Source: Athripsodes cinereus (taxonomy: Eukaryota; Arthropoda; Insecta; Trichoptera; Leptoceridae). Taken from it: 64,000 bases of DNA. This document shows, piece after piece, positions 10,629 to 21,225 of this stretch. The stretch is from the NCBI GenBank assembly GCA_947579605.1, contig OX388313.1:26849214-26913213 (forward strand). Direction: 5' to 3'. The translations under genes and the position numbers were made by a program. Every line of letters begins with the position of its first letter. The stretch's first letter is position 1. The notes under the pieces are model-generated. The model ran no database searches and had not been told where the DNA came from. It saw nothing but the letters and a program-made list of their open reading frames with translations.

Positions 10629-11096
10629 TTAACACAATCTATACATCAGAACATTAAGAATGACTTAAAAAAAGCTCATTTAGATCTTAATTAAACTTTG
10701 ATTACACGATTGTAACAAACTACAGAAATTTTATTATAGTACGATTCGGCATTAAACCTTATACAGTTAACATACTATAGAATCTTGAAAGGAAATGAAG
10801 TGGCAGTTTTTCTTTCAGTTTTATCGCTTAAAATAAAAATAATTAAGATGAATGAAAATAATTAAATGTCTTTAGAACAATGTTAAAAGAAATAAACCTA
10901 TTTATTAGGGAAAAGTATATTTAAGTCAGCTGTCTATAAAATAATGTTAATTAAATTGACAAATTTATAATATTATCTTTTTGATCTCAGAAACTTCATT
11001 TATTTATTTATTTTATTCTTCTTGCACATCATCATTCATAATATAACAAAATAAACAAAGCAGTATACACAAGAAAAAATGTGATGATGTGCAGCG

Positions 11097-11342
11097 GCGA
11101 GATTATCACTATATAGCGATTTCTTGTTGGCCAAAAAGAGCGTTGTTCTTCCGTCCGCAAGGGCTTCGTCGGCCCGGGCGTCCCTCTTTCACAATACACC
11201 GTTCCTATGACAACGATATCAGAGCGCAAGGAATATCGTGGAAAGAGGTGACGCAATTGGCACAGAGACGCTCTGAATGGAGGAGGCTGGTTTCTGCCCT
11301 GTGCTCCCGAGAGGAGCGTTGAGGGAGATGAGGATGATGATG
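11097..11342 (+). mobile_element. LINE-A C-terminus with (GAT)n tail
   Basis: An open frame (to the stop at 11320-11322) reads WPKRALFFRPQGLRRPGRPS, then DIRAQGISWKEVTQLA and QRRSEWRRLVSALCSREER. The GRP motif followed by W-x-EV-xx-LAQ-R-x-W-RRLV is typical of the last 70-80 residues of RTE-like LINE proteins. The stop is followed at once by GGGAGATGAGGATGATGATGA, the short microsatellite tail usual in that clade. The catalytic domains are missing (5' truncation). This is one of the two best LINE-A copies; clade assignment is inference. Confidence 0.75.
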
Positions 11343-11471
11343 AGTGATTTCTTCCATCTAACCACGATGTTCCATTTATTACTTTTCTACATCGTGGAGT
11401 AGGTCTCCCACTCTTACGCATTCTATCCACAACGTGGGCAAAAAAAAATATATTTCTACATATTATTTAGC

Positions 11472-11966
11472 ATTTCTACATATTTTGTATGCAAGTGGAA
11501 CGTGGACATGGTTAAAGAAGGATGAATGTGGCATAAATGCAGTTGAAATGAGATCACTGAGAAGGATGTGTGGTAAAAGTCTGAGAGATCGTGTGCGTAA
11601 CAGTGATATACGAAAGGAATGTGGAATGAAAGTTGGTGTAATTACAAGGATGAATGTAAATAAGTTACGATGTTTTGGGCATGCGGAAAGAATGAATGAG
11701 AACAGAATGACCAAGAAGATATATTTGGCTGAGAGGAATGGTGCTCGGAGACGTGGACGTCCGAGGATTAAATGGCAAGATCATTTAAATCAAATCCTAC
11801 AGGACGGTCACGTGTTGAACACGTTGAACAGGAGAGCATGCATGAGGAATTGTATGACAGTGACGGAAACGAAAGATGTATGCAAGGATAGAAGGAAGTG
11901 GCGCTCGATCCTTTCTGCCTACCCCGCGAGGGAAGCGGTGTGATGGTATGTATGTATGTATGATGT
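11472..11966 (+). mobile_element. LINE-B C-terminal copy, frame intact, probable 11-bp TSD
   Basis: An open frame from about 11475 to TGA at 11941-11943 encodes the end of an RTE-like LINE protein. Motifs in order: LYASGTWTWLKKDE, GINAVEMRSLRRMCG, FGHAERMNENRMTKK, RRRGRPRIKWQDHL, NRRACMRNCMTVTE, DRRKWRSILSAYPAREAV. The stop is followed directly by TGGTATGTATGTATG, so there is almost no 3' UTR. TATTATTTAGC occurs just before (11461-11471) and just after (11967-11977), a credible target-site duplication for a 495-bp 5'-truncated insertion. The endonuclease and catalytic RT domains are absent, so it is not autonomous. It is one of the least decayed LINE-B copies here. Confidence 0.8.
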
Positions 11967-12053
11967 ATTATTTAGCTGCTAAATAACTTTTCTATTTTTG
12001 AAAAGGAAACACTATGAAAGCTCATTTTTAAATTTAAGTAAAAAAAATAATTA

Positions 12054-12181
12054 AACACTGTATAACTTTCACTAATTAATATATTGCTTAGAAGCTTTTC
12101 GGACATACGTCCATCCTAAGTTATAAATATCTTATAACTCATATAACGCAATATATTAATAAGTGAATGTTATACAGTGTT
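12054..12181. mobile_element. FB-D, 128-bp hairpin element
   Basis: 12054-12087 (AACACTGTATAAC-TTCACT, then ATTAATATATTGC) and 12148-12181 are inverted copies differing at about 2 of 34 positions. The 60-bp interior contains GTTATAAATATCTTATAAC, itself nearly palindromic. No frame. The size and structure fit a MITE; the superfamily is unknown. Confidence 0.6.
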
Positions 12182-12184
12182 TTT

Positions 12185-12932
12185 TTTTAGTTTTCATTAC
12201 CTAAATAACTTATTATGCGACTATGTAACCAGCTTATTCTGTACTATATTCAATACACAGTGTTAAAAGTAAATTATGAATTAGTGATACAAGTTTATGG
12301 ACTAAGTTTTAATCTTACCTACATACATAATACCTAACGGTCACAATACAGATTGAATAATAATTATATTGTTCAAACGATTATCCTTGGGAATTTGAAG
12401 CGTTTTGATTGTACTAGAAAATATAAGATAATTACTACATTTGTCAGTCCACTTTCACTGTCAAAAAAAAATTTTTTGGACCATTACACTACATAATAAT
12501 ACTTTAGTACAAAGTAATGTGATGTTGCCATTATAAAAGTAGAACCTTATGTAATAATATCCAGAATATTTATATACCTTAAAAGGATCGACAAACTAGT
12601 AGAATTCTAGTTTTATGGTGCATAAAAAGGACCTTTATAGTCTTCAAAACAATTTTGAAAAATTCTTCCAGATTTTATTACGAAATCAAGGTTCTTAAGC
12701 TGTGTTTACACTTTCAAATATTTTTCTTTTCCTTACATAGTGAAAGTTAAAAAAAATATACAATTTATAAATTTTAAAACAAAATGCTCTGCGTATTAGT
12801 TTTTGGTACTTTCAAAGTTTTCGTAATAATCTTCTTACCCTGTTTTTCTTAAAGTTTAAGAGAGTCAGATTAACATAGCACGTTTACATTACTTTCTTTT
12901 ATGAAAAGTAGTCGAAAATCTTATACTATACA
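12185..12932. other. Unassigned AT-rich DNA
   Basis: No family match or coding signal. Confidence 0.4.
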
Positions 12933-13140
12933 AACTATACTATACCATCAAGTCATATCCCAAGTAGAAAGGAACGCCATATAGATCTACCCTTACATCA
13001 TCATACGTTTTATTAACATTCACACAATTTCTCCCACACGCACGTCAACTTCTATTACTTAACACATTGCCGTTCTTCGGAATTCGAACCATATGGTTCT
13101 CCATGGACCACCGTGCTTTCTCACTCTCTCCCTCTTCGAA
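12933..13140 (-). mobile_element. LINE-B fragment, degenerate
   Basis: The plus strand reads ATACCATCAAGTCATATCCC, GGAACGCCATATAGATCTACC, ACACAATTTCTCCCACACGC and GTCAACTTCTATTACTTAACAC. These match, in order, the reverse complement of the LINE-B copy at 51387. Stops interrupt the frame and the copy is older than that one. Confidence 0.6.
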
Positions 13141-13149
13141 AATATTCTA

Positions 13150-13770
13150 ATCTATTCTAATTTTATCATAAATCCATACAAAGGTATAATATGCAACTTC
13201 TGATAAAAATTTATTAACAGCAATCGCTATCGCAACGCACGACTTCTTCCAATAATCATTATAATGATAACGATAGCTCTCGGTAAGGAGCAATAAAAAT
13301 AAAAAATATCGAGAGAAGTAGGCTCATTTTCATTCTGTGATGCAGGGAAAATGAATAAATGGATGATTTTGTTACATAGTGTGAACGCTATTTTACATAA
13401 ACATCAACAAAAGTGTATTCAAGTTTCCGTTTCATTAATTTCAAATCAATGTATATTTCACATTTTAACATCGCCAACGCGAATCGATACTGTACCTTTA
13501 TTAAGTAGGAAGTGAATTTTAATTACATTCAATTTAAAAGGAGGCCTCTGGCAGATGATATCAAATGATTTGATTCGTGATATAAAAATAAACATCTTGA
13601 AATCATTTCCTTATGGCAAGATTTCTTCATTGATTTGTCAAGTACCTGAATTTCAAAAAAAATTCTAATACAGTTAATTTATTTTGATAATTTTGCGTTT
13701 AAATATTTTTCGTGGGAATATATTGAAGAAAAAACTGTTCTCGTATGACGAACCTCAGCTGATTTCGTAA
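13150..13770. other. Unassigned AT-rich DNA
   Basis: Nothing recognised. Confidence 0.4.
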
Positions 13771-13842
13771 TATTGTTCCGTGGAATCGCCGGCAAAAAAT
13801 AAATTTTCCACACTTTTCTGTAAGTGTTTGAGTGCTTTATTA
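13771..13842 (+). repeat. I-module, solo copy
   Basis: TTGTTCCGTGGAATCGCCGGCA, then TTTTCCACACTTT and GTGTTTGAGTG, in the same order as the block at 7479 and 49640. No S3 repeat follows. Confidence 0.4.
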
Positions 13843-14440
13843 AACACAAGTATCCATTTAACATCATCATCACTATGAAGAGAAATGCTACCCATACTAA
13901 ACTTCTTATTTTTAATCGACAAGGAGAAGATTATTTTCATTTTTATTACGTGTGGTTAATCTACTAACTAAAAAGATGATGCTGTAATGGCATTATATCA
14001 TTGTTGTCATTGGAAAAGTATGTTATGAAAGAAAAGTTTTTCTGGCCTCCACGAATCACGTCAGCTAGTAAAGCTCTAAATCATTGAAAATTCTTTAAGC
14101 GTCCATATCATAGATTTATAGGATTAATTTGCTTTTATTTATAAAGATCTTCTATAAAAAATAGAGACAAGCATACCATTGTGCCTATAATAAGTCCATA
14201 AATTCGTTTATAAGGCCATAATTTATATTGTTTATAGGTTCATATACATAATATAAATGTCCATAAGCAATGATCGTAAAGAGAACAACCTACTGAATGT
14301 ATTTATAATGACTACCTTTTTTAAAATTAATCGCAGTAAAAAAATAATCTATTGACACGAAAGCAAATTAATTATGTTAAGGCACTGTAAACCATAATCA
14401 TATTATAGGCTACTTTTTCTTTTTCTATTTATCTACACTC
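13843..14440. other. Unassigned AT-rich DNA
   Basis: Nothing recognised; repeated short ATAATTTAT/TATAGG strings around 14160-14260. Confidence 0.4.
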
Positions 14441-14575
14441 TTACGCCGTATCCCAAGTGCAGTAGGCGAAGAGAACGGAACGCCATATAAGTAGATATAT
14501 CCTTAGATATAGGTATCCTCTCTGTCATCCTTTCCCTATCCATTCGTTTCATATGGCCAAACTATCGTTACTTTT
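14441..14575 (-). mobile_element. LINE-B 3' end with internal deletion
   Basis: Minus-strand reading gives FGHMKRMDRERMTE (14520-14575 region) and then, after a deletion, the 3' end ATATGGCGTTCCGTTCTCTT with TTGGGATACGGCG. This matches LINE-B of the 51387 type. It lies back to back with the next copy. Confidence 0.6.
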
Positions 14576-14639
14576 TTAATCAATAGTTAGATTTTTTTGA
14601 GTCAAACTCAAAGAAAATCAGAGATATTTTATATATCAT

Positions 14640-14975
14640 TAAGTTGTTGAGGAATTGATGAATGAGGAATTACAAGCGGCTGCGGGACGAGTGCAGTGAA
14701 TATAATGCGTGTAAATAAATTGCAACGGTTTGGGCAGGTGAAGTCAATAGATAATGCAAGGATGACAATGAATGCCATATGCTTGAAAGACGGATTGTAA
14801 AAAAGCGAGCATGACCGATTCGTAAAACACTTGGTTTGACCACGGTTATGCATCCAATGCTCAAGAAAGGCTGCGTATTGAGTAAGAGAAGTCAGCGTGA
14901 ATGTGAGTGTATGAAAAACTGTAAGAATTTGGAGGAAACGAAAATCGGGTACAAGAACGAATTGAATCGACATTT
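14640..14975 (+). mobile_element. LINE-B fragment, degenerate
   Basis: The plus frame shows MRVNKLQRFGQVK (cf. MRVNKLRWFGHVE at 51387) and later VLSKRSQRECECMKNCKNLE, equivalent to VLSKRNRRACMRNCMNVEE. Several stops lie between. The final SAYP block and the tail are altered (HLVRFIQS). It is an old copy, in the opposite direction to 14441-14575, with both 3' ends outward. Confidence 0.6.
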
Positions 14976-15677
14976 AGTCCGCTTTATCCAATCTACAACA
15001 AAAAAAGGATGAAATTCAAAAACAAAAAAGCATTATATTTATACATCTTTAATCTTTTTAAAAAAATCATTGATAAATAAATAATTAATTGAAGTAGGTG
15101 TACAGAATCTTTAAAGCACATGTGATTAAAAAAACAATAACATTATAGTTACATAGTTACGTTCATCAGACTGGCAAAACCTGTTTAAGAAGTCGGTGAA
15201 ACCATTAAGATTATTGGTCAATATATTGTCTAGAATTCTACTGTTAATAAATATAATGTTTTCTATAATAAGTATGATTTAATACAATTCAAGGCGTAGT
15301 TCTAGAAATTCTTTAACCAGATTCTTAACAATAATTTACAGTATTGTTTACGACACAGTGGCTAATTTATTGCTTTTTATTTCGATTGGCCATTGACATT
15401 TAAATACCTAAGTATTATAAGCTTCATCTTGGTTTATAGTTTATCAAAATGTGGCAAAATGCTTTCCCGATTTTTAGGTCGGTAATTAGGTGAATAGGTG
15501 AAAGAAGCTTGAGGTAAGTTGAGGTAACCGGTAGCTCGGCGATGCTTCTCTTTTTTAATCAGAAGATCTCAGGCTCCATCCCACCCTCTGCTGACCTATT
15601 TAAACTTCACGATTTGAGCAAATTGCTTTCTGTAAGGGTATTGGAGTTATCATCATTAATGGTATCGTCAAATTTTA
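14976..15677. other. Unassigned AT-rich DNA
   Basis: No family match; a short frame from 15542 shows no motif before LINE-D begins. Confidence 0.4.
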
Positions 15678-15892
15678 TGAGAATAGAAAACAATGGGGCT
15701 TTCCACAAGACGAATCTGGAGTGTTTGCGGTGCAGCACAGATCATGCCACACTTGTTGGAGTGTCCATTGTGCCCTGTCGCATGCACTACGGAGGATATT
15801 TTTGACGCATCTCAACGTGCTGTGTGTTTTGCACAGTACCTACTGGAGATCAGTTTGATTGGTATTTCTGGATTTCGACACGATAATTAATA
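15678..15892 (+). mobile_element. LINE-D C-terminal fragment
   Basis: A plus frame reads KTMGLSTRRIWSVCGAAQIM, then PHLLECPLCPVACTTEDIFD and ASQRAVCFAQYLLEI. The Cys-x(n)-His-Leu-Leu-x-Cys-Pro knuckle followed by a helical CFAQYLL segment is the typical C-terminus after the RT (and RNase H, where present) of R1/I/jockey-type LINEs. Copy 17286 shows the same plan. The first Cys of the usual CxC pair is replaced (WSVCG). Only about 70 codons are left. Confidence 0.65.
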
Positions 15893-15916
15893 ATAATCAA
15901 ATTTTATAGGATTTAT

Positions 15917-16040
15917 ATACCATCACGGCATATCCCACAAATGGGGTAGCCAACATACCTGCTGCATAAAATAAACACGACAACCGTTCTCTCCGTGAAA
16001 ACAAGGATTCAGGATGGATGGCAACCTCGTCGCCGAGTTT
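15917..16040 (-). repeat. S3 repeat
   Basis: The plus strand reads ACCATCACGGCATATCCCAC, AAATGGGGTAGCCA, then AATAAACACGACAACCGTTC and ATTCAGGATGGATGGCAACC. This is a nearly complete S3 in reverse. It directly follows the TAATAATAATC tail of LINE-D. Confidence 0.7.
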
Positions 16041-17285
16041 TTGGATTTAACTTTTTTCGAAAATGTAGTGAAATGAAATAAACAGATTCCAAAACACTCA
16101 TATAAATGTACCTATATTTTAAAAAAGAATCATTTTTTCCCACACTTGAACAAAACATGTACAGCACTGTGATGTTTAAACTTGTTAAAATATTGTTTTT
16201 TTGATTAGGACGAGTACCTATTTCGAAAAGAAATAAATGTATCAAAAAATAAAAACCTTTTGAAAGAGAAACATCAAAAGTTCTCTCTGTATAAAAAAAA
16301 TATGAAATAAAAATATGTTTTGTTTAAAATATATTACATACCTACTATATTGTTGGCAAATTGATAAAACGGGTCGCTTTGTAAAAAGTCTAACATATAT
16401 TTGCCACACTGTGGATAAATATTTTATTTATCACTGAATATAGATATTGAAATCATAAAACTTAACCATAGACCATTCTTAAACAGTTATTATTTTTTAT
16501 TTATATTTGCGCAATAATGTATTGAAAACTTGTTCGTGCAGTGGGTCAGCCAGCAAACCAATTGAAAATAAAACACTTTACAATTTCCACCATGATTATG
16601 TATTTAATCATAAAATGACTCAATACTTGTGATATGCCGTGATGGTAAAGTGAAAGCCTTAATTTCATATAGATACATTTTAAATTTTCTTTTTTTTTGG
16701 AATCCCGGACACATGGAATTGGTAAGTTTGTATTGTACCCATCTGTGAAACTAGAACGTGAAAATGTCGCATGTACACTAATTGAATTATAGAAATAAGA
16801 CAAATTGAGAAACATCGATACATTCATTAACTGGAAATGCGATTGAAGGTCTCAATAAACTTTATGAAAAAAATACAGTTTTATCATTTAGCCTACAGCA
16901 AATTATGTATCAAATAAAAATAAGCATTTAGTAATAAGAAGAAAGAAAAGTGAAACCCTTTGTATCAAATAATTTTCTTTTTATTACGGTGACATCAAAA
17001 GGCACTCGTGTAACAAAAAATGTATTACTTATTTTGAATCAATACAAAAATAACCATGTATGTAGGTAAGTGTATCGAGTTTACATTACTATACAGAGTG
17101 TTAGGCAGAACGTTCACAAACCGATAGTCGCTAACTCGAGTAGACTTATTTTCTATGAAATGGATTTTTTTCTCACATCCAATATATACCTATGTGCTAT
17201 GAGGATCGATAATACATTGCTTACTAAAAAAATATTTAAATGTTTAAAATTTATAAAATAATTTGATGATAAAAAAAAACAAATT
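16041..17285. other. Mostly unassigned; S3 tail remnant at 16622
   Basis: 16622-16650 (ACTTGTGATATGCCGTGATGG) is an isolated plus-strand S3 3' end. The rest shows no family match. Frames at 16009-16245 and 16546-16827 (minus) have no motif. Confidence 0.4.
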
Positions 17286-17681
17286 TCTATTGAGTATCCA
17301 CAAGGTATACTCAGCTTTCTTAAGAGCACTCTTCCTGTTGAGTCCTCACAACAACGAAGAGAAGAACTCTGGAGAGGGGACCCTGGAGTGACATTGTGGA
17401 TGGACCCACATGAAGGTATCCGAGTGGACGAACATCTGCCATACTCTTTGTGGAAAACCCTGAATAGACTAAGGGTTGGTGTCACAAGGTGCAAGAAAAA
17501 CCTTCAGAAATGGGGATACCTATCTGCAGAGGACGACATACAATGTGAATGTGGCGCAGTTCAGGATGATAGCCACTTACTAATATGCCCACTGATGGGG
17601 GACGGCTGTAGTCCTGAAGACCTTATCATAGCTAACGACAAGGCGATGAATGTCGCCGCTTATTGGAGTGGGAAGATTTAA
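17286..17681 (+). mobile_element. LINE-D C-terminus, open frame
   Basis: A continuous frame from about 17289 to the stop at 17679-17681 reads IEYPQGILSFLKSTLP, EELWRGDPGVTLWMDP, LPYSLWKTLNRLRVGVTRC, CECGAVQDDSHLLICPL and NDKAMNVAAYWSGKI. The segment LWKTLNRLR-x-GVTRCKKNL followed by C-x-CG-x-xQ-x-x-x-HLL-x-CP is a classic LINE C-terminal zinc-knuckle region (R1/I/jockey group). About 130 codons are uninterrupted. No upstream RT domain precedes it, so it is a truncated, non-autonomous copy. Confidence 0.75.
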
Positions 17682-17774
17682 AAAAGACCGGACACGTAAA
17701 GTAAGTATTCCATATGCTCACCTCTATACACCCTATGAGTATGTCTGACGTTCTCGTTTGTCTTAATTTTCTAA

Positions 17775-17830
17775 AGGTTGACTGGAAAAGGTCGCTCAAG
17801 CAATAAGCCCGCTCTTTGGCATTCCACTGA
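17775..17830 (+). mobile_element. LINE 3' end, family G
   Basis: TGACTGGAAAAGGTCGCTCA followed by GCAATAAGCCCGCTCTTTGGC matches two other places (18535, 29770) sharing AGA-CGCT-AGC-A-AAGT-CGCC-TTTGG. From memory this resembles a widespread moth LINE 3' terminus; no coding part is visible. Confidence 0.5.
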
Positions 17831-18309
17831 TTCACTGTGAAATTGTTTCAAAAACTATATTTCAATATAGGTGTTGTCTCATAAACATCTGTTTTATACA
17901 GAATACGCGGACACAATTTATTTTAAATTATTAACAAATATTGAACAAACTTTATTGGATGAAAATACTATAAAAACAGTTCGAAGGTTTTAGATCTTAA
18001 TTTCACTTAATGATTTCCCATTTCGTCAAAGAATTTCTGATATTTCGAAAATAATAGTTTACATAATAAGTTTTCAAAAGTTTCTTCATTCACAACTTAC
18101 AAGAAAATTATTCATAGATAGGTAACTACCATAATTTATTGCTAAAACATCTTTATTTTATCAAAATAATTGGATGGCGTTATGAGACGATGATACAAGC
18201 TACACCCTCCTCAAAAGAAAATGATAATTGATGGATTTTAAAAAGCACTTCAATGTTTTTTAAAGACAGAACAGAATATTAAACGCCATAAAATATCATG
18301 AATAATAAT
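17831..18309. other. Unassigned AT-rich DNA
   Basis: Nothing recognised. Confidence 0.4.
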
Positions 18310-18470
18310 CTTAAATTCAGTAGCTCAGATCAGATGGGGTTCAGCAGTCCAGATGGGGTATGTCTTCCTGAATGTTTAATTTGGCCATGGCACGATGAAG
18401 GTAGCCTGTTAATTCATAACATACAATTAGACGGCTGGCTACCCCGCTTGTGGGAGATGCCGTGATGGTA
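18310..18470 (+). repeat. S3 repeat
   Basis: CTTCCTGAATGTTTAATTTGG, GATGAAGGTAGCCTG and GACGGCTGGCTACCCCGCTTG then TGGGAGATGCCGTGATGG follow the S3 order. The 5' part (18310-18360) is poorly conserved. Confidence 0.65.
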
Positions 18471-18534
18471 ATAGTTAATTAATAATTAACATTGTAGGCA
18501 TGTGCAGTGAAGAATTAGATTAATAATTAAAAAA

Positions 18535-18600
18535 GGAAAAACTGGAAGAGATTGCGTAGCGGCAAGTTTGTCCTTTGGCCAAATTCACAAACTGTGTTTA
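18535..18600 (+). mobile_element. LINE 3' end, family G
   Basis: AACTGGAAGAGATTGCGTAGC then GGCAAGTTTGTCCTTTGGCC; same block order as 17775 and 29770. Confidence 0.45.
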
Positions 18601-19316
18601 TTTTATCTCGTGTTTTTTATTTGTATCTTATTTACTAATCAAGAAACCTATTTTTCGATTTTGAAGGTTGTTACATTGTTGTCATACACAACACAGACGA
18701 GAAATGATAAATTATTGTTTTTGTAACTTCCACTGAATTCGGAAAATTAAATTAAAAAATTTCACACTACCCAGGAGAATTTCCTTTCGGGAAAAAGTAA
18801 ATTATTTTCATTGAAAAACTTATATTACAATCGAAAATATTCACGAAAGTTTAAATGTTTTTTGCCTTGTATAAGAACTTCTCAAAACCATTTTGACTAA
18901 AATTAGTATCAACATAAAAAAAACTTTACAAACATTATATTTGAATATTAAATAACAAAGTACATACTATACTAATCTTTATCATTGCAGCAGCATATTT
19001 TTCCACGAACCAGCGAGCGGGCTCAACACATGTACCTATAGGAAATACCCATCATTCTCTTCGGGAAATACAAAAAACTGAATATGTATATTTTTTGGTG
19101 CAAAGAAGACAGTTTATTAGATTCATTTAGTCCATTCTGAGACAGAGGTGATGAACGATCATTTAGTCATGATTCCTCGGTACTTATACCAGATTCAACA
19201 TGCCAAACAAACGAACAATGGTCCACACTTAAACAGGGCATGCCAGATGTGCAGGCCAAATGTACTGATGGGTTTTGTCTTCTAGTCCCGAGTGTTAATG
19301 AGGTTCACAATGCCAG
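18601..19316. other. Unassigned AT-rich DNA
   Basis: No repeat match; 19196-19316 is somewhat less AT-rich and may be the unaligned 5' part of family F. Confidence 0.35.
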
Positions 19317-19457
19317 ACAATGAACCATATTGTGCAGCGTTCTCTGTATGGCTTTAAGTTTGGAAAGGGAACCTACATGATGTGACCACCGATGCAGCCA
19401 ACAGGTTATGAAATTTATTATTGAATCGAAAGCACAATAATGCCAAATGCATTAGAA
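19317..19457 (+). repeat. Family F dispersed repeat
   Basis: Aligns over about 140 bp with 41673-41811: CAATG-ACCATATTGTG, TCTCTGTATGG-TTT, TACATGATGTGACCACC and ATAATGCCAAATGCATTA. Neither copy has a frame. Strand is arbitrary. Confidence 0.55.
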
Positions 19458-19470
19458 AAATAATCCTCTG

Positions 19471-19505
19471 GCTACTCTACTTTAGAGACATGCCGTGACG
19501 AAGTA
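19471..19505 (+). repeat. S3 tail remnant
   Basis: TCCTCTGGCTACTCTACTTT followed by GACATGCCGTGACG corresponds to the last 35 bp of S3. Confidence 0.4.
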
Positions 19506-19589
19506 GGTAAATAGACATTTAGTTTACACCAAAAAATTAATGAAAAGAGTAGGATTAATACCTTTTCTATTCTTGAGATTCCCGAAAAT

Positions 19590-19690
19590 CTTATTATTGT
19601 TGATATTATTATTATCATTGAATACTGGCGCCTTTCGGTTGTGTTAGGGGTGCGTGAGGGTAGGAAGAGAGGGTGGCTGAGATGTTATTA
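19590..19690. repeat. TTATTATTATC low-complexity run and G-rich patch
   Basis: A (TTA/ATC)n stretch at 19590-19617 is followed by a G-rich block (GGGGTGCGTGAGGGTAGG at 19646-19665), unusual against the AT-rich surroundings. It may be the end of an unidentified retroposon. Confidence 0.35.
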
Positions 19691-19759
19691 TTGATAACTT
19701 GCTACTAATAGACAGAGTAAACAAGATGGATATTATGTAAATACATTATTATAATAATA

Positions 19760-20141
19760 TGTACAGTGACAATAATAATTATAACAAAACAATACCTTGT
19801 GAAGCAAATAAATAATAGATGAATATGTAAACACTCCTATGACTCTATAAACTAACAAGAGGTAGTCGGAAAGTTTTTGTAATACAGCGATAAAGTTTTC
19901 GTCCGAATTGCATTGAAATTTGAAGTAACATATTATTATTTATAACTTTATGTACAGTGACAATAATAATTATAACAAAACAATACCTTGTGAAGCAAAT
20001 ACATAATAGATGAATATGTAAACACTCCTATGACTCTATAAACTAACAAGAGGTAGTCGGAAAGTTTTTGTAATACTGCGATAAAGTGTTCGTCGGAATT
20101 GCATTGAAATTTGAAGTAACATATTATTATTTATAACTTTT
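19760..20141. repeat. Two-copy 191-bp tandem duplication
   Basis: 19760-19950 and 19951-20141 are direct copies starting TGTACAGTGACAATAATAATT. I count four substitutions between them (AAATAAATA/AAATACATA, ACAGCG/ACTGCG, GTTTTCG/GTGTTCG, GTCCG/GTCGG). No frame and no match to the mobile families. Confidence 0.85.
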
Positions 20142-21046
20142 ATGGGCATCTATAACAATTTATATCAGCTTATTTGGACGTTTTTGGGTTATTTGATGGT
20201 TTGAAAGATGCTGATTATGTACCCAATATATATTCAAAATATAGTTAGGATAAAAAAGGTACAAACTACATTTATGTCACATATTACAAAAATATCTAAA
20301 ATATAAAAGCAACGAATTAGAAACTATGATCCCAACTAGGACATATTCAGAATATATCCAAAGCAAATAGTAAAGAAAGGTTTTCTATTTCGGCAACAAT
20401 GATACATACGTTCTGCAAGCTTTGCTGTTTTTTGTTTTATCCAACACTGCTTTGTGATAAAGGTATTAAACTAAATAAATGTCGTGGTAAAATAGGACAA
20501 CAAGCCAATTTTCTATATGACAACTAAATAATATGCTTTGTTTTGTAGTGAATAGCTTTCAACACACATTTTCAAAATCGAAACAGGCCAATTTGGACAA
20601 AACACTAAATTTGTATCTAAAATTAATAAACATCAATCAGCCCAATTCAATTTACACAGTGGACCCACCTCTGCCTTATTATGTAAGAATAAAATCAGGA
20701 ATAAATAATAATAATAGTAACATGTTATTGTTATGATTCAAATTGACGTGATCATCTCATGCGTATAAAGGATGTCATAAAGAAATTCCAGAAAGAAAAT
20801 AATATAACATACTACTTATACGACAGATGTTTTACCTAGAAAATAATGACAATATATCTATATTGAATTATGACAAAGAATCGGCTAAAATTATTCGTAT
20901 TATCCTTGTATTAAAGTTCAAAGAATCTCCCCATGGATGGAGCCTTCGCTAGATATTAAGCCACATTATTTCAATGCGTCCTAAAAGTTACGCTTATCCT
21001 GAGCTAGCCCTTAGTTTAGGTATATTATTCGTGCCTTCTGTGTAGC
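20142..21046. other. Unassigned AT-rich DNA
   Basis: A 67-codon plus frame at 20533-20736 lacks any motif. No repeat match. Confidence 0.4.
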
Positions 21047-21225
21047 TGGTCCGTTGCTGTGGAGCAAAACCCCCCATGATTAGCGAACTCTGAACAGTGT
21101 GGAGGTGTTCAAGACTGGCCTTGAACACCTCGTGTTATGATTCTTGAACGGGCTCTTGCAGTGGTTTTTCCACAAAAATGCGCATCTTAAAAAAATTGTC
21201 TAGTTAAAATTATTATATTTATTTT
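21047..21225 (+). mobile_element. LINE-C 3' end
   Basis: GGTCCGTTGCTGTGGAGC reads GPLLWS; further on RTLNSVEVFKTGLEHLVL aligns with LINE-C, with an in-frame stop and a shortened GTTATGATTCTTGAACGGG block. The GCAGTGGTTTTTCCACAAAA UTR block matches copies 379 and 40754. Confidence 0.65.

Noticed and set aside
11032..11430. 132-codon minus-strand frame
   Set aside because: Lies mostly opposite the LINE-A C-terminus, which has the recognisable motifs and tail on the plus strand.
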